Shown: positions 15,054 to 17,586 of the stretch, piece after piece
Layout: each line of letters begins with the position of its first letter
How positions within the stretch are numbered: the first letter of the stretch is position 1
Origin: JAYSRU01 sp043720875
GTDB taxonomy: Bacteria > Bacteroidota > Bacteroidia > Flavobacteriales_D > Crocinitomicaceae
Assembly: GCA_043720875.1 (NCBI GenBank)
Contig: JAYSRU010000059.1
Coordinates: 1 to 17,586 of the forward strand
Direction: 5' to 3'
DNA length: 17,586 nucleotides
Program-made: the position numbers and the translations under genes
The notes under the pieces: model-generated
Database searches by the model: none
What the model was told of the DNA's origin: nothing
The model's input: only the letters and a program-made list of their open reading frames with translations

Positions 15054-15700
15054 GGCAAGCCACGCGAATTTACTTGGTAGATGATCATCAAATGATTTTA
15101 GATGGTATAAAAGCTATGCTGAATTCTACTGAAAATTACTCATTTATTGGTGAATCGAATGATGGACAATCGGCATTTGAAGCAATTTCAGATCAATCAA
15201 ATCAAATCGATTTAGTTATTACAGACATAAACATGTTAGGATTAACAGGAATTGACCTGTGCAAAAAATTAAAACATAATTTCCCACACATCAAAGTACT
15301 AATAATTACCATGCACGATAACCAAACTGTAGTAATTGAATCTTTGATGGCAGAAGCAGATGGGTATCTTTTAAAAACATCTGGAAAGAAGGATTTTGTT
15401 CTTGCCATCGAAAAAGTGATTTCAGGAAGCACTTATTATTCTGATGCAATTTTACCCATCATTTTAAAGCAATACAAAAAAGAGGTTCAAAAAGAGTCGC
15501 TAATAAAGCTATTGACTACCCGTGAACTTGAGGTATTAAAGCTCATTGTTTTAGAGAAAACCAGTAACCAAATTGCAGAAGAACTTTTTATTTCTGTGAA
15601 AACTGTAGGACATCACCGGCAAAACTTATTACTGAAATGCAACTGTAAATCGTCGATTGGACTCACCATCTTTTATATAAAATCAGGGTTAAACGAATAG
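15050..15700 (+). CDS. LuxR/NarL-family response regulator
   Basis: The 216-residue product has a receiver domain (about 5-122) with the acidic pair Asp11-Asp12, phospho-acceptor Asp59, Thr87 and Lys109. A LuxR-type helix-turn-helix follows (about 154-214), with LTTRELEVLKLI, the recognition region NQIAEELFISVKTVGHHRQN and a GLTIFYIKSGL end. It is the partner of the kinase, sharing the ATGA overlap that indicates translational coupling. One oddity: the usual MP after the phospho-acceptor (D-x-x-MP) is ML here (Asp59, Met62, Leu63). All catalytic residues remain, so it should still be phosphorylated. Candidate target dyads lie at 15696-15737 and in the divergent region, but no direct evidence links them. 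The stop codon lies inside the inverted repeat at 15696-15737. Confidence 0.95.
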   Translation: MRQATRIYLVDDHQMILDGIKAMLNSTENYSFIGESNDGQSAFEAISDQSNQIDLVITDINMLGLTGIDLCKKLKHNFPHIKVLIITMHDNQTVVIESLMAEADGYLLKTSGKKDFVLAIEKVISGSTYYSDAILPIILKQYKKEVQKESLIKLLTTRELEVLKLIVLEKTSNQIAEELFISVKTVGHHRQNLLLKCNCKSSIGLTIFYIKSGLNE

Positions 15701-15737
15701 GGAATTCTCCCTACAAAATTGATGATAATTCCCTATT
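15696..15737. repeat. 11-bp inverted repeat overlapping the regulator stop and the next gene's promoter
   Basis: AATAGGGAATT (15696-15706) and AATTCCCTATT (15727-15737) are perfect inverted copies separated by 20 bases. The left arm contains the TAG stop of the response regulator. The right arm ends at the -33 region of the downstream promoter. As RNA it would form an 11-bp hairpin, but no T-run follows, so a simple intrinsic terminator is unlikely. As DNA it could be an operator for the adjacent LuxR-type regulator, which is inference from position. Confidence 0.55.
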
Positions 15738-15758
15738 TCATTGTAACTAGTCTTACTT

Positions 15759-15766
15759 TACTTTTG
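15759..15766 (+). promoter_or_regulatory. -7 element of the 15780 gene
   Basis: TACTTTTG fits TAnnTTTG exactly and is identical to the element in front of the barrel operon. A TTG at 15741-15743 is 15 bases upstream, shorter than the usual 17-23. Transcription would begin near 15772, leaving a leader of fewer than ten bases, all purine, before the ATG. Confidence 0.55.
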
Positions 15767-15779
15767 TAAAAAAAAAGAG

Positions 15780-16583
15780 ATGGAAGTCAAAAAAATACTG
15801 TTATCAATCGGAATTATTGCTACGGGAAGAAGCATTGCGCAGTCTGTGTCAACTAAAATTGTTGAAAACGATCTTACTACGATGCACAAACTTCAAATAC
15901 GACCAAGCATTGGTTTCGCTATCCCATATACCCAGGTTAACGGAACACCAAACGTTTTAGCACTAAATGTAGACGCACAGTATTGGGTTGGAACAAAATT
16001 GGATTGTAGAGCAAGTTTAATGTTTGGAGGATTTAAAGGTGGTTCAATAGGCGCAACCTATCATTTAAAAGACAACATTGTGCCTACCAAGCAAAAGTTT
16101 ATATTATCACGTTCTACAAAAGGAAGAACTGAAACAACAACCTTTGTAAAACTGAAACCGGATTCAAGAAATATTTTTGGCGCTTGTGCCGATTTGAATA
16201 TTGGTATAATTAAGGGTAGCGGATTTGCTACTAGAGCCGACATAGGCATTGATTTTCAGAGTTTTTCCCGTGCTTTTGCAGAAATTAATGAAAGCAGGTA
16301 TGCTTCTTCGCGCAACGGTTGGTTTAGTTTAAAACTTGCGGCGTGTATTGCAAGCGTAAATTATGACAGCCCAACGTTTGTAATGATTCCTACAAAAAGA
16401 GTTCTTGGAGTGGGTGGTTTAGCAAATTTGAATGCTATCACTAGACCATGGAAAAGTGTTTGTTTGAGCACTGGTATTCAAATGGGAGCGCTCAAAGCAA
16501 TTGGAATTGACCCGCTTGACAAAGAAGATTCCATACTCCCTATCTTTTCTTTTAACCTAGGCGTTTCAATTAATATTAACTAA
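15780..16583 (+). CDS. exported protein of unknown family, probable outer-membrane beta-barrel
   Basis: I do not recognise this 267-residue protein. It starts with a likely signal peptide (MEVKKILLSIGIIATGRSIAQS, cleavage near residues 21-22). The mature part has many short alternating strands rich in Gly, Ala and aromatic residues: LALNVDAQYWVGTKL, RASLMFGGFKGGSIGATYHL, IFGACADLNIGIIKGSGFAT, ADIGIDFQSFSRAF and WFSLKLAACIASVNY. It ends in a strand-like FSFNLGVSININ. This composition suggests a small porin-like barrel of about 8-12 strands, without the usual terminal aromatic residue. It has its own promoter 80 bases downstream of the response regulator and the adjacent dyad, so it may be a target of that two-component system. 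A strong terminator follows its stop. Confidence 0.75.
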   Translation: MEVKKILLSIGIIATGRSIAQSVSTKIVENDLTTMHKLQIRPSIGFAIPYTQVNGTPNVLALNVDAQYWVGTKLDCRASLMFGGFKGGSIGATYHLKDNIVPTKQKFILSRSTKGRTETTTFVKLKPDSRNIFGACADLNIGIIKGSGFATRADIGIDFQSFSRAFAEINESRYASSRNGWFSLKLAACIASVNYDSPTFVMIPTKRVLGVGGLANLNAITRPWKSVCLSTGIQMGALKAIGIDPLDKEDSILPIFSFNLGVSININ

Positions 16584-16593
16584 GCACCTACTT

Positions 16594-16637
16594 TATAAAA
16601 GTCAAATTCCCGCACGTGTGGGAATTTGATTTTTATA
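16594..16637. terminator. bidirectional intrinsic terminator
   Basis: Arms at 16594-16611 and 16620-16637 pair over 18 positions with a single G-T wobble around an 8-base loop. The GC-rich core is ATTCCC/GGGAAT. T-rich tracts border it on both strands (ATTTTTATA on the plus strand; the complement of TATAAAAGT on the minus). It lies between convergent genes, 10 bases after the 15780 gene and about 50 bases after the dehydrogenase stop, so it should end transcription from both sides. Confidence 0.9.
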
Positions 16638-16684
16638 GTATTTTTATTCAGCAGGAAAATTGCGGACAAGTAGAAAAAATAAAA

Positions 16685-17575
16685 TTATTTTGTAAAATTA
16701 CTTGCCACCACTAATTCCTTCGAACCCGCCGTCCAAGTATAAAATCCTTCGCCTGTTTTCACTCCTTTTTTACCTGCAGTAACCATGTTTACTAATAATG
16801 GGCATGGTGCATATTTCGGATTTCCAAATCCATTGTGCAATACTTCAAGAATAGCTAAACAAACATCTAACCCAATAAAATCTGCTAATTGCAACGGACC
16901 CATTGGATGAGCCATTCCTAGCTTCATTACCGTATCGATTTCTGAAACTCCAGCAACTCCTTCATACAAGGTGTAAATTGCTTCGTTGATCATCGGCATT
17001 AAAATTCTATTGGCCACGAACCCAGGATAATCGTTAACTTCTACAGGCTCTTTCCCTAATGCAACAGAAAGATCCATAATCGTTTTTGTTACCTCATCGC
17101 TTGTTGAATAACCACGAATGATCTCTACCAATTTCATAATTGGAACCGGATTCATAAAGTGCATTCCGATTACCTTATCATGACGATTGGTAACACTTGC
17201 AATTTTCGTTATTGAAATTGAAGAAGTATTAGTCGCCAAAATAGTTGAAGGAGCTGTCAATTCATCCAATTCCTTAAATATTTTTAGTTTCAAATCAATG
17301 TTTTCCGTGGCAGCCTCTACCACTAGTTCAACATCAGAAACACCTTCAGCAATGGTGCTATATGTTTTAATATTTGCTAAAGTAACAGTCTTTTGATCTT
17401 CGGTAATTGTACCTTTTGAAACTTGACGATCCAAGTTTTTACCGATTGTAGCCATTCCCTTTTCAAGAGAAATTGCTGACAAATCAATTAATGACACTTC
17501 ATAACCTGATTGTGCAAAGGTATGAGCGATTCCATTTCCCATTGTTCCTGCACCAATAACTGCTACTTTTTTCAT
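16685..17575 (-). CDS. hbd: 3-hydroxybutyryl-CoA (3-hydroxyacyl-CoA) dehydrogenase
   Basis: The 296-residue product is a complete 3HCDH enzyme, which interconverts 3-hydroxyacyl-CoA and 3-oxoacyl-CoA with NAD(P)+ in the cytoplasm, in fatty-acid oxidation or butanoate metabolism. The Rossmann fold opens with VAVIGAGTMGNGIAHTF (GxGxMG at 8-13) and an acidic end of beta-2 at Asp31, suggesting NAD. Catalytic residues are visible: Ser118/Ser119, His139 in HFMNPVP and Glu151, forming the His-Glu pair. The 3HCDH signature DYPGFVANRILMPMINEAIY (residues 182-201) is followed by the C-terminal domain with GLDVCLAILEVL. Length is that of stand-alone Hbd/PaaH enzymes, not of fused FadB. No related gene is next to it in the window; only 11 bases of upstream DNA are present, so its promoter and operon partners cannot be judged. 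The exact substrate chain length is inferred. Confidence 0.93.
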   Translation of the reverse strand: MKKVAVIGAGTMGNGIAHTFAQSGYEVSLIDLSAISLEKGMATIGKNLDRQVSKGTITEDQKTVTLANIKTYSTIAEGVSDVELVVEAATENIDLKLKIFKELDELTAPSTILATNTSSISITKIASVTNRHDKVIGMHFMNPVPIMKLVEIIRGYSTSDEVTKTIMDLSVALGKEPVEVNDYPGFVANRILMPMINEAIYTLYEGVAGVSEIDTVMKLGMAHPMGPLQLADFIGLDVCLAILEVLHNGFGNPKYAPCPLLVNMVTAGKKGVKTGEGFYTWTAGSKELVVASNFTK

Positions 17576-17586
17576 ATTCTTTTTTT

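Noticed and set aside
15202..15432. 76-codon minus-strand frame inside the response regulator
   Set aside because: Antisense to conserved receiver-domain coding sequence, with no motif of its own.
1..17586. Mobile elements, CRISPR arrays, tRNA or rRNA genes, phage genes
   Set aside because: No transposase, integrase, regularly spaced repeats or structural RNA signature was seen on either strand, although divergent short RNAs cannot be excluded by eye.

Overview
The window reads as a chromosome segment from a low-GC member of the Bacteroidota, most likely class Flavobacteriia. Evidence: str and S10/spc ribosomal genes fused into one operon with no tuf between fusA and rpsJ; the Bacteroidota L2 signature DHPMGGGEGR; four TAnnTTTG-type promoter elements; nearly complete absence of Shine-Dalgarno sequences; and a GLPGLI-family protein paired with a plug-bearing outer-membrane barrel. 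Family level cannot be fixed from this sequence; Crocinitomicaceae-like is only a guess.

Layout. (1) Bases 1-9047, minus strand: a continuous ribosomal operon read right to left, rpsL-rpsG-fusA-rpsJ-rplC-rplD-rplW-rplB-rpsS-rplV-rpsC-rplP-rpmC-rpsQ-rplN-rplX-rplE, with rplE cut by the window edge. A well-formed promoter (TTG-N19-TAGCTTTG) lies about 56 bases upstream of rpsL, and a GC-rich inverted repeat sits at the predicted transcription start. (2) 9048-9499: AT-rich intergenic DNA with no convincing gene. (3) 9500-12950, minus strand: a two-gene operon of an outer-membrane beta-barrel protein with a TonB-type plug and a small exported GLPGLI protein. (4) 12951-13337: divergent control region with promoter elements facing both ways, a palindrome and a 14-bp stem-loop. 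(5) 13338-15700, plus strand: a TPR sensor histidine kinase and a LuxR/NarL response regulator overlapping by ATGA. (6) 15780-16583, plus strand: an unrecognised exported, probably beta-barrel, protein with its own promoter next to an 11-bp inverted repeat. (7) 16594-16637: a strong bidirectional terminator. (8) 16685-17575, minus strand: 3-hydroxyacyl-CoA (3-hydroxybutyryl-CoA) dehydrogenase.

How the genes may work together. The ribosomal operon is housekeeping. The accessory part (9500-16583) looks like an envelope module: a TonB-receptor-like protein with its GLPGLI partner, divergent from a two-component system whose sensor carries six TPRs outside the cytoplasm, followed by another exported protein. 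It is plausible, but inferred from position and DNA symmetry only, that the response regulator acts on the dyads at 12986-12998, 13032-13065 and/or 15696-15737. I see no mobile element, CRISPR array, tRNA or rRNA. I found no clear new defence or biosynthetic system; the best candidates for something undescribed are the dyads at the rpsL, outer-membrane protein and 15780 promoters and the orphan exported protein.
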